A DNA stretch of 64,000 nucleotides from Porticoccaceae bacterium (GTDB lineage: Bacteria; Pseudomonadota; Gammaproteobacteria; Pseudomonadales; Porticoccaceae). A program made the position numbers and the translations under genes. The stretch lies in contig CACEBC010000009.1 of assembly GCA_902557735.1 (NCBI GenBank), positions 1-64,000 on the forward strand, in the 5' to 3' direction. Shown here piece by piece: positions 35,186 through 44,421 of this stretch (positions within the stretch are counted from its first letter, which is position 1; every line of letters starts with the position of its first letter). The notes below the pieces were generated by a model. It did no database searches. It saw only the letters and a program-made list of their open reading frames with translations, and was not told where the DNA came from.

Positions 35186-36199
35186 ATGAAATCAGCCATT
35201 CGAATAACGGCGCTAAGCTTTGTTCTCGGGTTCTCTTGCAACCCAATGGCCGCGGGACCGATCGACGGAAAAACCTATGGAAAAATAAACATATCTGTGG
35301 TGAACGATGATCAGGATGAAAACAAGCACTGGCAATTGGACAGCAATGCATCACGTTTTGGCTTTGCCGGTAAAACAGAAATCACTGATAGTCTTTTCGC
35401 CATCTACAAAGCCGAGTTTGAAATGTACGCTGATGATGGGAATAAGACATCGAGCACCACCGCTTGTGTTGATGACTCCGCTGGGGATGAATCCTGCCGG
35501 GTTGACCGTGATCGACTAACGCTGTCGCAACGAAATATTATGCTTGGAATAATGGGAAATTTCGGCACCATCTGGGCAGGCAAACACGACTCCCCTACAA
35601 AACTCACATTGAGCAAAGTTGATCTTTTTAATGATCTTCAAGGCGACGTTAAACACACGTTTAAGGAGAAAACCGACTGTCCAATGTATTTGCTTACACT
35701 TCACCAGAGCTGAATGGCTTATCCGCAACCATAGCCATAGTCCCCCGTGAGGGCAGTGATATAGATGGAGATGGGAGCAGTGACACCGGTATAGCTGACG
35801 GCATGTCCTACTCGGTAAGCTATTCAGGAGAGAATCTATATCTAGCGTTGGCCGGAGATCAGGACGTTGACAAACAGGATTTGTTGCGCCTGATTGGTCG
35901 ATATAAAATTGACTCAAGGCTCTGGGTTTCATGCTTCAGCAAAACGAAAACGATCTGAGCGGTCTGGATGAATCAGGCTACTTTTTAAGTGCCTCTTACC
36001 AAATCGAAATTGCATTCTAAAGGCACAATATGGTCGCGTTGAGGATGATAGTACAGGGAACGAGGAAGACACTCTTTCTGTGGGTGAAGATTATAAACTG
36101 TCAAATAAGACCAAACTATTCGTCTTTTAAACAAAAAATGAGGGTTCCAATGAACAAGACTGGAATTCACTGGGGTTGGGGATAGAACACAAGTTTTAA
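35186..36199 (+). pseudogene. Gram-negative porin, broken by frameshifts and a stop
   Basis: A trimeric-porin-type gene that can be followed across its full length only by changing frame. It starts with a signal peptide (AMAAG) and KTYGKINISV, SRFGFAGKTEI and GTIWAGKHDSP in frame one. The continuation is in other frames: ENRLSNVFAYTSPELNG (shift near 35670), FMLQQNENDLSGLDESGYFLSASYQIE (shift near 35925), NCILKAQYGR (shift near 36010), then KLSNKTKLFVF, an in-frame TAA where Tyr is expected, and TKNEGSNEQDW to the terminal GIEHKF with the C-terminal Phe. At least three frameshifts and one nonsense change are needed. A good ribosome site (ATGGAGAAATAA) and a Pho-like promoter remain. Sequencing error could explain one shift, hardly all. 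Confidence 0.85.
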
Positions 36200-36224
36200 T
36201 TCAAAAAACCAAATTTTAAACGAG

Positions 36225-36737
36225 GTGATAAACGGTCAAAATATACCCAATAGACTATCCTTAAAAGGCACAAATGGGTTTTATCCCATATTATTGATGG
36301 TCTCGACCATGGCAAGCTCCGAGTGCAAATTTGATGCAGATGCGATCGATCAGTCTGATTTTGTATCCCAAATAGGTTCATGCGAGCACATTGACAAAGA
36401 TCAGTCATTGAATCAGGCAAAGAAGACCCCGATATCGCTTTTTGGCGACGGAATATTAGATTCTGTCTCTGGCATCGCAGAACGCAATATAAGCACCCCA
36501 AATGCGATCAGGCATACCCCAAATCAAGCATACATTGCTCGCCGAAAGTATTCTTTGCGATCAGATACAAAGTTCGAGCAATCGGTTAATCTTGCCATTC
36601 ACCGATTACATTTGGATATGGCACATAACTGCTCGAGGGGATGGCGCCTCGAAATGCAATGGAGCGAGATGATTCAATCTCGGGAGGGTGACTACTACCT
36701 CCACTACCAATTTCGCTGCTCGGATATCAAACAATAA
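36225..36737 (+). CDS. Hypothetical protein, possibly exported
   Basis: A 170-residue ORF not recognised as any family. An N-terminal hydrophobic stretch (GFYPILLMVSTMASS) followed by Cys could be a weak export signal, and the C-terminal part (NLAIHRLHLDMAHNCSRGWRLEMQWSEM, YYLHYQFRC) has paired cysteines suggesting a periplasmic disulphide. The true start may be an internal Met. It lies between the porin pseudogene and the 3' end of phoR (convergent, 10 bp). It could also be a remnant of genes decayed together with the porin. Confidence 0.45.
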   Translation: MINGQNIPNRLSLKGTNGFYPILLMVSTMASSECKFDADAIDQSDFVSQIGSCEHIDKDQSLNQAKKTPISLFGDGILDSVSGIAERNISTPNAIRHTPNQAYIARRKYSLRSDTKFEQSVNLAIHRLHLDMAHNCSRGWRLEMQWSEMIQSREGDYYLHYQFRCSDIKQ

Positions 36738-36747
36738 AGGCAGTCCA

Positions 36748-38019
36748 TTATGTCCTCGGCAGTTTGCACAAAAACTCAGCGCCCTCGCCGATTCGGCTGC
36801 TAACTATGAGGCTACCGTTATATCGATTAAGCGTATGCTTTACAATTGCCAATCCCAATCCAGTCCCACCAGAGTGTGAGTTTCGGCTTGCATCAACCCG
36901 GTAAAATCGCTCGGTAAGGCGAGGTATTTCAGTCGAATCAATACCTACGCCATCATCTCGGATGGATACATTTAAGAAGTTGGCATCCTCACCGGCATGT
37001 ATGTCTATATTTGCTCCCTTTGGATTATGATTCACGGCGTTGAACACAATATTACTGAACGCGCTTCGTAATTCGTTCGCATTTCCGAGAATCTCCAACC
37101 GGCTGTCACAATCGAGTTTGATGACATGTTTTCCTGCGCTCAAACGTCTGGCGTCATTGACAATATCATCCAGCAACGGCTTGAGTTTAACCGGATTTAT
37201 CGGCTGGGGCGGGGTTTCCGACTCTAGCCTCGATAATAAGGCTAAATCATCAGCTAATGCCTCCATTTTTTCTACTTGAAGGCTTATTTGAGCGAGGACC
37301 TTGGCCTCGCTCTTGGGTACGTCTGATAAATCTCGCAGGGTCTCCACATACCCTTTAATGACGGTCAGTGGTGTTCTTAATTCATGGGAAACGTTTTCCA
37401 CAAACTCTTTCCGCAAAGTCTCCAGATTATCTAGTTCGGTAACATCTGTAACGATAAGGACTATTTCACCCTGTCCCACATTAGAACCGAAGAATTCGAG
37501 CTGAACATTAGGTTCGGAGCCAGAAGGTATCCGGAGAGGCTCTTTAAAACGTGCCTTTGAAACAAACTTTATGAAATCGGGATGCCTAACAAAATTCGTG
37601 ATGGGACTACCTCGGTCGGTCTTGCGGAAACCTAACAGGGACTCGGCAGAGCCATTCCACCAGTCCAAGCTTAAATCTCCATTCAATATAACCATACCCT
37701 GGTCTAGAGACTTGGTCATTCGCCGAACACGCTTGACGGTGAACCGCAGTTTTTCTTTTGAGCGTCGTCGCAACTGCTTTAGTCGCTCTAATAGGCGAAT
37801 AACCTCGATCCACGCACCATTGTTGAATGGTGGCGCACCTCTCATGCCTCCTTCCGCCCAGCGAAAAATCGCAAAACCTTTTCGCATAAACCATATTAAA
37901 TAAACACTCAGTCCCAGCAAGAAAAATTCAAGCGGTGCCTCGAGTAGAATTCCGATCAACAGAGAAAAAAGCATTAAAGCGGAAAAGCGTCGAGCTTCAG
38001 TCTGAATGCCGTATCGCAA
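36748..38019 (-). CDS. phoR: Phosphate regulon sensor histidine kinase PhoR
   Basis: A 423-residue membrane kinase. Two hydrophobic segments at ~14-45 are followed by a charged linker, a PAS domain (~100-195) and the dimerisation/phosphoacceptor helix with His212 in FVENVSHELRTPLTV. The ATPase domain has N (FNAVNH), G1 (IRDDGVGID) and G2 (GGTGLGLAIVKH) boxes. Lack of a large periplasmic sensor domain is normal for PhoR, which reads phosphate through PstSCAB-PhoU. It lies 23 bp after phoB, in the same operon. Confidence 0.96.
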   Translation of the reverse strand: MRYGIQTEARRFSALMLFSLLIGILLEAPLEFFLLGLSVYLIWFMRKGFAIFRWAEGGMRGAPPFNNGAWIEVIRLLERLKQLRRRSKEKLRFTVKRVRRMTKSLDQGMVILNGDLSLDWWNGSAESLLGFRKTDRGSPITNFVRHPDFIKFVSKARFKEPLRIPSGSEPNVQLEFFGSNVGQGEIVLIVTDVTELDNLETLRKEFVENVSHELRTPLTVIKGYVETLRDLSDVPKSEAKVLAQISLQVEKMEALADDLALLSRLESETPPQPINPVKLKPLLDDIVNDARRLSAGKHVIKLDCDSRLEILGNANELRSAFSNIVFNAVNHNPKGANIDIHAGEDANFLNVSIRDDGVGIDSTEIPRLTERFYRVDASRNSHSGGTGLGLAIVKHTLNRYNGSLIVSSRIGEGAEFLCKLPRT

Positions 38020-38042
38020 AACAACAAAGACCTTTGTCGGAT

Positions 38043-38759
38043 TTATTTTGTCCGGGTAGAGAATCTGTATCCGGCTCCCCGAACAGTCTGAACATATTTT
38101 TCATGTCCTGCAACCGAAATTGCCTTCCTAAGCCGACGAATATGAACGTCAACCGTTCGCTCGTCCAGATAGACGTTGGCGCCCCAAACATGGTCTAGAA
38201 TCTGGTCACGTGAGTAGACTCGTTCTTGGTGAGTAAGAAAAAACTGCAACATTCGGTACTCGGTTGGTCCAATGTCAACGGATTCATCGCAAATGCTAAC
38301 CCTATGGCTCTCTGGATCAAAAAGCATTTCACCGACCTTTATTGGTTCGCTGGGTTCTGTCACTGTTGAGCGTCTGATGATAGCCTTGATCCGAGAGATT
38401 AGCTCTTTCGGGGAGAAGGGTTTGGATATAAAGTCATCAGCTCCCGAATCTAGGCCAGTAATTTTACTGTCTTCTGATGTTTTAGCGGTTAGTAAAATCA
38501 CAGGGATCTTTTCTGTCAAAGGGTCTCTCCTCAGACGCCTAAGCAATTCAAGACCAGTGGTCCCGGGCATCATCCAATCAAGGAGCACAACATCAGGCTG
38601 TGAGTCAATGATTATAGCGCGACCTTCTTGCGAATCACTTGCCTCAAGAACATTGAATTTGGCTGTCTCAAGAGCCAGAGACACCATCTCTCTGATGGCA
38701 GCCTCATCATCAACAATCAAAACCGTCTTTCTGCGCACCTCGGCTTCCTCTTGATTCAT
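38043..38759 (-). CDS. phoB: Phosphate regulon response regulator PhoB
   Basis: An OmpR-type response regulator, 238 residues. The receiver has the acidic pocket DDE at 17-19, phosphoacceptor Asp61 (LLDWMMPG) and Lys in FISKPFSPKEL. The winged-helix DNA-binding domain ends with ERTVDVHIRRLRKAI and TVRGAGYRF, whose recognition helix reads the TGTCA half-sites. A Pho-box array directly upstream predicts positive autoregulation. The four arrays found in this window are its expected targets. Confidence 0.97.
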   Translation of the reverse strand: MNQEEAEVRRKTVLIVDDEAAIREMVSLALETAKFNVLEASDSQEGRAIIIDSQPDVVLLDWMMPGTTGLELLRRLRRDPLTEKIPVILLTAKTSEDSKITGLDSGADDFISKPFSPKELISRIKAIIRRSTVTEPSEPIKVGEMLFDPESHRVSICDESVDIGPTEYRMLQFFLTHQERVYSRDQILDHVWGANVYLDERTVDVHIRRLRKAISVAGHEKYVQTVRGAGYRFSTRTK

Positions 38760-38795
38760 TAGATTTAAGTTTCCATTACATTAGATGACTTTTTA

Positions 38796-38834
38796 ATTTC
38801 ACAAATATTACATTCAAGTTGCAGTAATGTGACA
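38796..38834 (-). promoter_or_regulatory. Pho-box array upstream of phoB
   Basis: On the minus strand TGTCAC, TGCAAC, TGTAAT and TGAAAT start exactly 11 bp apart (plus-strand left ends 38829, 38818, 38807, 38796). The array ends 37 bp before the phoB ATG. Half-sites are more degenerate than at pstS, in keeping with a weaker autoregulated promoter. Confidence 0.75.
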
Positions 38835-39023
38835 CATACTTCGACGAATCATTTATGTCTGAGTAAAGTTATGGCACTAACTCGCGCGACAGGCAGGCAA
38901 GCTGAGGTCGGTCATTTTGTTGTAGCCACAGAAACAAATTGCTTTTCCGAGCCATTACCCTTTTACTCAAAACCCCTCGTCTGTTAGGGTGCTAGTTGAG
39001 AAATCGAACTAGACAACACAGAT

Positions 39024-39380
39024 ATGAATCAACAACAAATAGATGGCATGAATCCTAACGAGTTATATCGGGAGGAAAGCTATACAGATCAAAAACTCGG
39101 TAACATCCGAAAACTCATCCCGATCACTGCTGACGGCAGCGACGATGTTGGACGACCCATTCAGTTTGTGGGCTCTGCGCAAATTATGAGCCCAATGGGC
39201 GCAATTCCCTTGAGTTTCGAGCTCGACGGAACGACTATCGGCGAAGCCGCGGAAGATTTTGCGGATAAAGCCCAAAAAGCCATTGAGGAGGCTTCGGCTG
39301 AGATCGAGCGAGTTCGTCGCGAGCAAGCGTCACAGATTGTTGTCCCCGGGCAAGGTGGCGGAAGCGGAATTATTTCTTAG
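39024..39380 (+). CDS. Conserved hypothetical protein, 118 aa
   Basis: A soluble protein resembling a conserved gammaproteobacterial family of unknown function, judged from LYREESYTDQKLGNIRKLIPI, a middle VGSAQIMSPMGAIPLSFEL and a C-terminal helix (AEDFADKAQKAIEEASAEIERVRREQA) that could form a coiled coil, then a Gly-rich tail. No catalytic motif is seen. It is divergent from phoB and overlaps the convergent GIY-YIG gene by 4 bp at its 3' end. Confidence 0.7.
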   Translation: MNQQQIDGMNPNELYREESYTDQKLGNIRKLIPITADGSDDVGRPIQFVGSAQIMSPMGAIPLSFELDGTTIGEAAEDFADKAQKAIEEASAEIERVRREQASQIVVPGQGGGSGIIS

Positions 39381-39655
39381 CGTCTGCTTTTTCTAGGTTT
39401 CAAGTCCTCGCTAGCCTCTATCAACTTGATCTTGTCTGAACGGCAGAGCTTTTTGATTTGTGCTTCTCTTTGACTCGCGGCGCTCCGGGTGGGATGCTCT
39501 TCAGTAAACTTGATTGATTTAGCTTTGCGCCCTCGAAAATATTTAGCGCCGCCTAGACCCGATGCGTGTTGGCGAAATCGACGATCAAGATCGGTCGTGA
39601 TGCCAGTGTAGAGGCTTTGATCGCTCGCTTCTATAATATAGACAATCCAATTCAT
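39377..39655 (-). CDS. GIY-YIG nuclease-family small protein (UPF0213/YhbQ type)
   Basis: A 92-residue single-domain GIY-YIG protein. The family's two short strands appear as WIVYIIEA and SLYTGIT, followed by DLDRRFRQH with the conserved Arg and His, and a later Glu (REAQIKKL) that fits the metal-binding position. The ATG at 39655 (MNWIVY) matches family N-termini; the ORF extends 8 residues further upstream. Bacterial members of this short type have no settled role. Confidence 0.85.
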   Translation of the reverse strand: MNWIVYIIEASDQSLYTGITTDLDRRFRQHASGLGGAKYFRGRKAKSIKFTEEHPTRSAASQREAQIKKLCRSDKIKLIEASEDLKPRKSRR

Positions 39656-39833
39656 TTGGCCGAAGATGATTACCCTCAAAAAATTTGGTGAACATGTTCA
39701 TGTTACCGCAAGCCCTAAGCTTTATAGAACTAAAAACAGTTTTAGACGTGATCTTTTGTAAGCCTAACCAAACGCACTATTGGGTTGTTTTTGATCACGC
39801 CACTCAAACTCAGACAGAGGCTAAATTTCCACG

Positions 39834-40649
39834 ATGAACGTAGATCTCCATTGCCACTCCAATGCCTCTGATGGAATTCTGAACCCAAACGAAGTGGTGA
39901 AACTGGCGATCGAGAGAAAGGTGGACCTCCTATCAATCACAGATCATGATACGCTCAATGCATACCATAACCTCGCAGATTCGCCCCGAATACGATTAGT
40001 TCGGGGCATTGAGCTTAGCACCTCATGGAGAAACTTAGATATACATATTGTGGGCCTTAACCTAGACATTAGTCACCAATCAATTTTGACCGCAGTGCAG
40101 CTGCACACAGTTGCAAGAGCAAAACGCGCAGAAAAAATTGCGGCCAAACTAGACAGTAAAGGGATAAAAAATAGCCTAGAGGGTGCGTATATTGAAGCAG
40201 GTTGCGGACAGATCGGCAGACTTCATTTCGCTAGATATCTCGTGAGAATCGGTGCAGCAAGCACCATTCAACAGGCGTTTAAAAAGTATTTAGGCAAAGG
40301 CAAGGTAGGCGATATCGGGGCCTGCTGGGCTTCAATGCGGAGTGTCATAAATTGGATATTAGAAGCTGGCGGAATCGCAGTACTGGCGCATCCGGCAAAA
40401 TACGGGCTCACACGCACTAAGTTAAACCTTTTGATATCAGATTTTAAGAGTTCTAACGGCAAAGCCATTGAGGTTATATCAGGCCGCCAAGATCAAAACC
40501 TTACGCATGAATTAGCCTCTTTAGCCAAAAAACATCGTTTGTTTGCGTCCTGTGGCTCTGATTTCCACTCTCCTGATGTCCCTTGGTCGGGCCTGGGCCA
40601 GGTAGAAAAACTGCCCACTGGGTGTTCACCTGTTTGGGAGAACTGGTGA
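39834..40649 (+). CDS. rnm: PHP-domain phosphoesterase (RNase AM / TrpH family)
   Basis: A 271-residue PHP-domain protein of the TrpH/YciV group, known in E. coli as a 3',5'-nucleotide bisphosphatase and 5'-3' exoribonuclease (RNase AM). Metal ligands are visible: DLHCHSNASDG at residues 4-14, SITDHDT, the Glu in RGIELS, LAHPAKYG and CGSDFHSPD near the end. The start ATG is six residues before the first His. The usual neighbour yciO is absent here. Confidence 0.9.
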   Translation: MNVDLHCHSNASDGILNPNEVVKLAIERKVDLLSITDHDTLNAYHNLADSPRIRLVRGIELSTSWRNLDIHIVGLNLDISHQSILTAVQLHTVARAKRAEKIAAKLDSKGIKNSLEGAYIEAGCGQIGRLHFARYLVRIGAASTIQQAFKKYLGKGKVGDIGACWASMRSVINWILEAGGIAVLAHPAKYGLTRTKLNLLISDFKSSNGKAIEVISGRQDQNLTHELASLAKKHRLFASCGSDFHSPDVPWSGLGQVEKLPTGCSPVWENW

Positions 40650-40749
40650 ACAATCAAGGAAATTAAAATTTCCCAGCCAATTAATGAAGTGTATACTCCT
40701 CTGTACCTTTTTATCTGCTACATAAACTTGACACATAGCGGCGATTGAT

Positions 40750-41163
40750 GTGGAAATCTTCTTATTTTTAGGCGAACAATGGATTTTAGTGACTGTTCTA
40801 ATGCTGCTAATTTACGCCTACCTTTTTAATGAGCGAAAGAAAAGTGGTAAATCAATTGGACAACACGAATTAGTGAGCCTAATTAATTCCGGCGAAGCGG
40901 TACTTGTGGATGTTAGAGCAGCAAACGACTTCTCTCAAGGGCATATTCAAGGAGCAATCAACATACCTCATACAAAAATGAGCAATCGCTTTGTGGAACT
41001 AGAAAAAGAAAAATCTAAAATAGTCGTTTTAACTGATCAGTATGGGCAACATGCATCTTCGGCAGGAAAACTACTAATGGCAAAAGGTTTCGAGGTGCGC
41101 CGTCTTAATGGCGGTATGATCGAATGGAAAGAACAAAATATGCCAGTCGTAAGAAAAAAATAA
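40750..41163 (+). CDS. Membrane-anchored rhodanese-like protein (YibN type), Cys-less
   Basis: A 137-residue protein with one N-terminal TM (ILVTVLMLLIYAYLF) and a rhodanese domain (VLVDVRAANDFSQGHIQGAINIP, later LNGGMIEWKEQNMPV). In E. coli yibN also lies just upstream of the grxC-secB region, so this is likely the orthologue. The catalytic loop reads VVLTDQYGQHASSAG; the active Cys expected after V-L-x is Asp, so sulphurtransferase activity is unlikely. A GTG at 40750 is the start. No grxC gene lies between it and secB. Confidence 0.85.
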   Translation: MEIFLFLGEQWILVTVLMLLIYAYLFNERKKSGKSIGQHELVSLINSGEAVLVDVRAANDFSQGHIQGAINIPHTKMSNRFVELEKEKSKIVVLTDQYGQHASSAGKLLMAKGFEVRRLNGGMIEWKEQNMPVVRKK

Positions 41164-41226
41164 ACAACTTTTTCATTTACTATCCAGAAAAATGGTAACA
41201 CTCACCAATATGGAGATATTAAGGCA

Positions 41227-41745
41227 ATGGCCGACACAGAAGGAAACGATGAAATCTCGGCAACCGATCAAGCGCCCACAGAGCCAAGCTTTTCACCACA
41301 GCGCTTATATTTAAAGGACCTATCGTTTGAGACCCCTATGGGAACCGATATATTTTCGCAGCAGTGGGAACCAAAGGTTGGCCAAGACCTCAGTACCACC
41401 TCATCGAAGATAGGCGCTGACCTCTATGAGGTCGCGCTCCGAATAACTATTACAGTGAAGCACGGAGAGGACGTTTTATATCTGATTGAAGCTGAGCAGG
41501 GTGGTGTTTTCAAAATTACTGGGCTAACAGGTCAACAACTCTCCCAAGTCCTAAATACCGCCTGCCCCAACATCCTGTTTCCATATGTTCGAGAGGTTAT
41601 TGACAGCACCGTAACAAAGGCATCCTTTCCCCCAATAATGCTGCCACCCGTAAACTTTGACTCGCTTTTCATAGCAGCAATCAATAAAGCGAAGGCCGAG
41701 GAGAGTACCATGCCCACGCAAGGAGAAAGCCCTACCGCTCATTAG
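41227..41745 (+). CDS. secB: Protein-export chaperone SecB
   Basis: A 172-residue cytosolic chaperone that holds preproteins unfolded and delivers them to SecA. Family features are IYLKDLSFE-like LYLKDLSFETP, the strand with ALRITITVK, the QGGVF stretch and the conserved CPNILFPYVREVI followed by FPPIMLPPVNF. The first ~20 residues are a Glu/Thr-rich tail longer than in E. coli, and there is a matching extended C-terminus. It is convergent with ntrC across 17 bp. Confidence 0.96.
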   Translation: MADTEGNDEISATDQAPTEPSFSPQRLYLKDLSFETPMGTDIFSQQWEPKVGQDLSTTSSKIGADLYEVALRITITVKHGEDVLYLIEAEQGGVFKITGLTGQQLSQVLNTACPNILFPYVREVIDSTVTKASFPPIMLPPVNFDSLFIAAINKAKAEESTMPTQGESPTAH

Positions 41746-41762
41746 TTGGCGTCAGCACCTCT

Positions 41763-43181
41763 CTAGCAGTGTGAATAGTCGTCAGACCCATGTTCCTGTA
41801 GTTTTCTCGTGAGGGTGTTTCGACCCCATCCCAGAAGCAGAGCCGCATCTTTCTTCCTCCCGCCGGTGTGTGTTAGCGCGGCGTCCATCATCACCTTTTC
41901 AAAATCTGCAAGAGCTGTGGTCATGATTTTAGAAGCGCCGGCATTTAATTGGGACTCACCCCAGCGACGCAACATTTTCTGCCAGGACCTATCATCAGAT
42001 ATCGAAGCCGAAGTTTCTTGAGAAATAAGTTCTGACGGTAAATCTGACATCAGCACCTCTCGACCCGCGGCCATTACGGTGAGCCATCTGCAAGTATTTT
42101 CCAACTGCCTCACGTTTCCCGGCCAAGGCAAGTCTTGACACAAAAGACTGACCTCTTCCGATAACACCTTAGGCTCCACGTCAAGTTCTTGAGCCGCCTT
42201 TAAGAAAAAGTGTCGCATCAGCATCGGTATGTCCTCATTTCTCTCTGACAATCGGGGGAGATGCATCCGTATAACATTCAGTCGATGAAAAAGATCTTCG
42301 CGAAAACGGTTCTGCTCGACCAACTGCTCCAGATTTTGGTGGGTTGCTGCAATAATTCGAACATCTACCCTAATCGATGTGTGACCCCCCACACGATAAA
42401 ATTCCCCATCGGACAGCACCCGTAAAAGTCGGGTTTGCGCCTCTGCAGGCATATCGCCGATCTCATCTAAAAATAAGGTCCCGCCATTTGACTGCTCGAA
42501 ACGTCCTTGACGTTGCTGCGCGGCCCCGGTGAAAGCGCCTTTTTCATGCCCGAAAAGCTCTGATTCAATTAAGTCATGGGGAATCGCGGCCATATTCAGA
42601 GCTACAAATTCTTTGTTTTTCCTGGGGCTATGATTATGCAGCGCTCTAGCAACTAATTCTTTGCCGGTTCCCGATTCTCCATTTATGAGAACAGTAATAT
42701 TTGAATTGGCTAGGCGTCCAATTGCTCGGAAGACCTCCTGCATGGCAGGGGCTTCTCCAATAATTTCTTTCGAGGCAGTCATGTCCTCAACAGTATTTCC
42801 TTTTTTCTCCTTCGAAATGGCAATTGCCCGTTTGGTTACGGCAATCAACTCTTCTATGTCAAATGGTTTGGGAAGATATTCGAAAGCTCCACCCTGATAT
42901 GCAGATACGGCACTATCAAGGTCGGAATGTGCCGTCGTGATTATAATTGGTATGTCTGGGAAGTTGGCCTCCACGCGCTTCAAGAGAGCCAACCCATCAG
43001 TACCGGGCATTCGGACATCTGAAATAACCACCGTTGGCCGCGCTTGAGTTAAAGCAGCGAGGAGGTGATCTCCGCGCTCAAAACAACGAACGCCGATGCC
43101 GGCTCGCGTCAACGCCTTCTCCATAACCCAACGCAATGATCGATCATCTTCAGCAATCCATATTTTCGAGGAAGTTTCCAT
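41763..43181 (-). CDS. glnG: Nitrogen regulation response regulator NtrC
   Basis: A 472-residue sigma54-dependent activator. The receiver has phosphoacceptor Asp55 ([10 protein letters not shown]), the AAA+ domain has Walker A GESGTGKE, the sigma54-contacting GAFTGA loop and Walker [12 protein letters not shown], and the C-terminal Fis-type helix-turn-helix is [23 protein letters not shown]. The ATG at 43181 (METSSKIW) lies 2 bp after the ntrB stop; the longer ORF start at 43241 lies inside ntrB. NtrC-type operators are present upstream of glnA and ntrB. Confidence 0.97.
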   Translation of the reverse strand: METSSKIWIAEDDRSLRWVMEKALTRAGIGVRCFERGDHLLAALTQARPTVVISDVRMPGTDGLALLKRVEANFPDIPIIITTAHSDLDSAVSAYQGGAFEYLPKPFDIEELIAVTKRAIAISKEKKGNTVEDMTASKEIIGEAPAMQEVFRAIGRLANSNITVLINGESGTGKELVARALHNHSPRKNKEFVALNMAAIPHDLIESELFGHEKGAFTGAAQQRQGRFEQSNGGTLFLDEIGDMPAEAQTRLLRVLSDGEFYRVGGHTSIRVDVRIIAATHQNLEQLVEQNRFREDLFHRLNVIRMHLPRLSERNEDIPMLMRHFFLKAAQELDVEPKVLSEEVSLLCQDLPWPGNVRQLENTCRWLTVMAAGREVLMSDLPSELISQETSASISDDRSWQKMLRRWGESQLNAGASKIMTTALADFEKVMMDAALTHTGGRKKDAALLLGWGRNTLTRKLQEHGSDDYSHC

Positions 43182-43183
43182 AA

Positions 43184-44260
43184 TTAAACCTTTATCGGCA
43201 AGTAAATTGAAAAGCACGTGTCTCCGGGTATCGAATGGCACTCAATTAAACCGTCGTGACGATTGATCGCAGCCTGAGCGATGGTTAGGCCCAATCCAGC
43301 CCCTTCATTGTGACCACTGATCATTGGAAAAAAAATTCGCTCCTTAATTGTTTGATCAATGCCAATTCCGTTATCTATTACGTCTATCCTGCAAACCGCT
43401 CTGCGGCGCAAACCTGCAATGGTAAAGCTCTGCTCGATTCGAGTTTTTAAGATGATTTTTGGGTCCGAACGTTCACTTCGATGCAAGGCTTGCATAGCAT
43501 TTCTGGCAACGTTTAAAAAAGCCTGTATAAGTTGCTCGTGATCACCTTGGAGGACCGGTATGCTAGGGTCATAGTCTTTATCAAGCGTAACTTCACGCTT
43601 TGTCTCAGCTTCCAGAAGAATGGCCACGTGATCAAGGACTTCATGAATGTTCAGACTTGACATGGCTGGCAGCTGGCTGGGCCCAAGGAGTCTGTCAACT
43701 AAATTACGCAGCCGATCAACTTCTGTGACGATGATATTACAGAATTCTTGCGTCTCTGAGCCCGCAAGACTATCAATCAGCTCCTGTCGGAGCAACTGTG
43801 CTGCCCCGCGAATTCCTCCCAACGGATTCTTAATCTCATGCGCCAATCCTTTAATGAGGTTTCTAGAGCTATCTTGCACGGAGGTCAGCGCCTCCTCACG
43901 GTTGATGCGAAGAAATCGGTCTATTCTTTGCATCTCGATTATTAAAGAGTTGGCGTCTCCATATTGGAAGGGCGTAACTGAGTAATCAATCAAGCTTGAT
44001 TCGCCATCGTGCAATTGCAGAGTTTCATGACGCTTGGTATATGGCTGATTAATGCGCAGCGAATCCACCATCGCGGTTTTAGCCAATTCCACTTCGCCAA
44101 ATAGTGTGCATACATTTGTTTCCTTAAGTTTTAAAAAGCTTACTTTCAGCAAAGATTCCGCAGCGATGTTTGCGTAACGAATGTGCAGGGCGTCATCAAC
44201 TAAAAGGACCGCCGTATTGAGACTGTCTAGCAAAGGCTGGTCTTCTACTCGCAACTCCAT
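43184..44260 (-). CDS. glnL: Nitrogen regulation sensor kinase NtrB
   Basis: A 358-residue soluble histidine kinase/phosphatase that responds to PII. It has a PAS domain (~10-115), the phosphoacceptor motif GLAHEIKNPLGGIRGAAQLL and an ATPase domain (RIDVIDNGIGID, GAGLGLTIAQAAI). The ATG at 44260 (MELRVED) gives the standard N-terminus; an earlier ORF start at 44335 adds 25 residues from the leader. It is followed directly by ntrC. Confidence 0.96.
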   Translation of the reverse strand: MELRVEDQPLLDSLNTAVLLVDDALHIRYANIAAESLLKVSFLKLKETNVCTLFGEVELAKTAMVDSLRINQPYTKRHETLQLHDGESSLIDYSVTPFQYGDANSLIIEMQRIDRFLRINREEALTSVQDSSRNLIKGLAHEIKNPLGGIRGAAQLLRQELIDSLAGSETQEFCNIIVTEVDRLRNLVDRLLGPSQLPAMSSLNIHEVLDHVAILLEAETKREVTLDKDYDPSIPVLQGDHEQLIQAFLNVARNAMQALHRSERSDPKIILKTRIEQSFTIAGLRRRAVCRIDVIDNGIGIDQTIKERIFFPMISGHNEGAGLGLTIAQAAINRHDGLIECHSIPGDTCFSIYLPIKV

Positions 44261-44397
44261 GATATATACTCTTGCAAGGCTGATGCAGAATTTATTTCTT
44301 AGGTCTCGAAGCAATAAACAAGCCAACCCAACCAAATGAACAATTTTTCCTGTTACAGCTCGATAAAACCCAAACTTTTTGGCTATTCGTTGGGGAT

Positions 44398-44403
44398 ATT
44401 ATA
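44398..44403 (-). promoter_or_regulatory. Candidate -10 of the ntrB promoter
   Basis: A perfect TATAAT on the minus strand lies 138 bp upstream of the ntrB ATG. No TTGACA-like -35 is present; the NtrC palindrome (44422-44438) occupies the -35 area, a layout suited to repression. Confidence 0.5.
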
Positions 44404-44421
44404 ATGAACTCTTAGGACTTT

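Noticed and set aside
36196-36501. A 101-codon minus-strand ORF opposite the orphan gene
   Set aside because: No family resemblance and antisense to the better plus-strand frame; neither is strong, but this one has less support.
39024-39380. Possible Pho control of the 118-aa gene from the phoB array
   Set aside because: The half-sites point toward phoB and lie about 190 bp from this gene; nothing in the sequence supports activation in the other direction.
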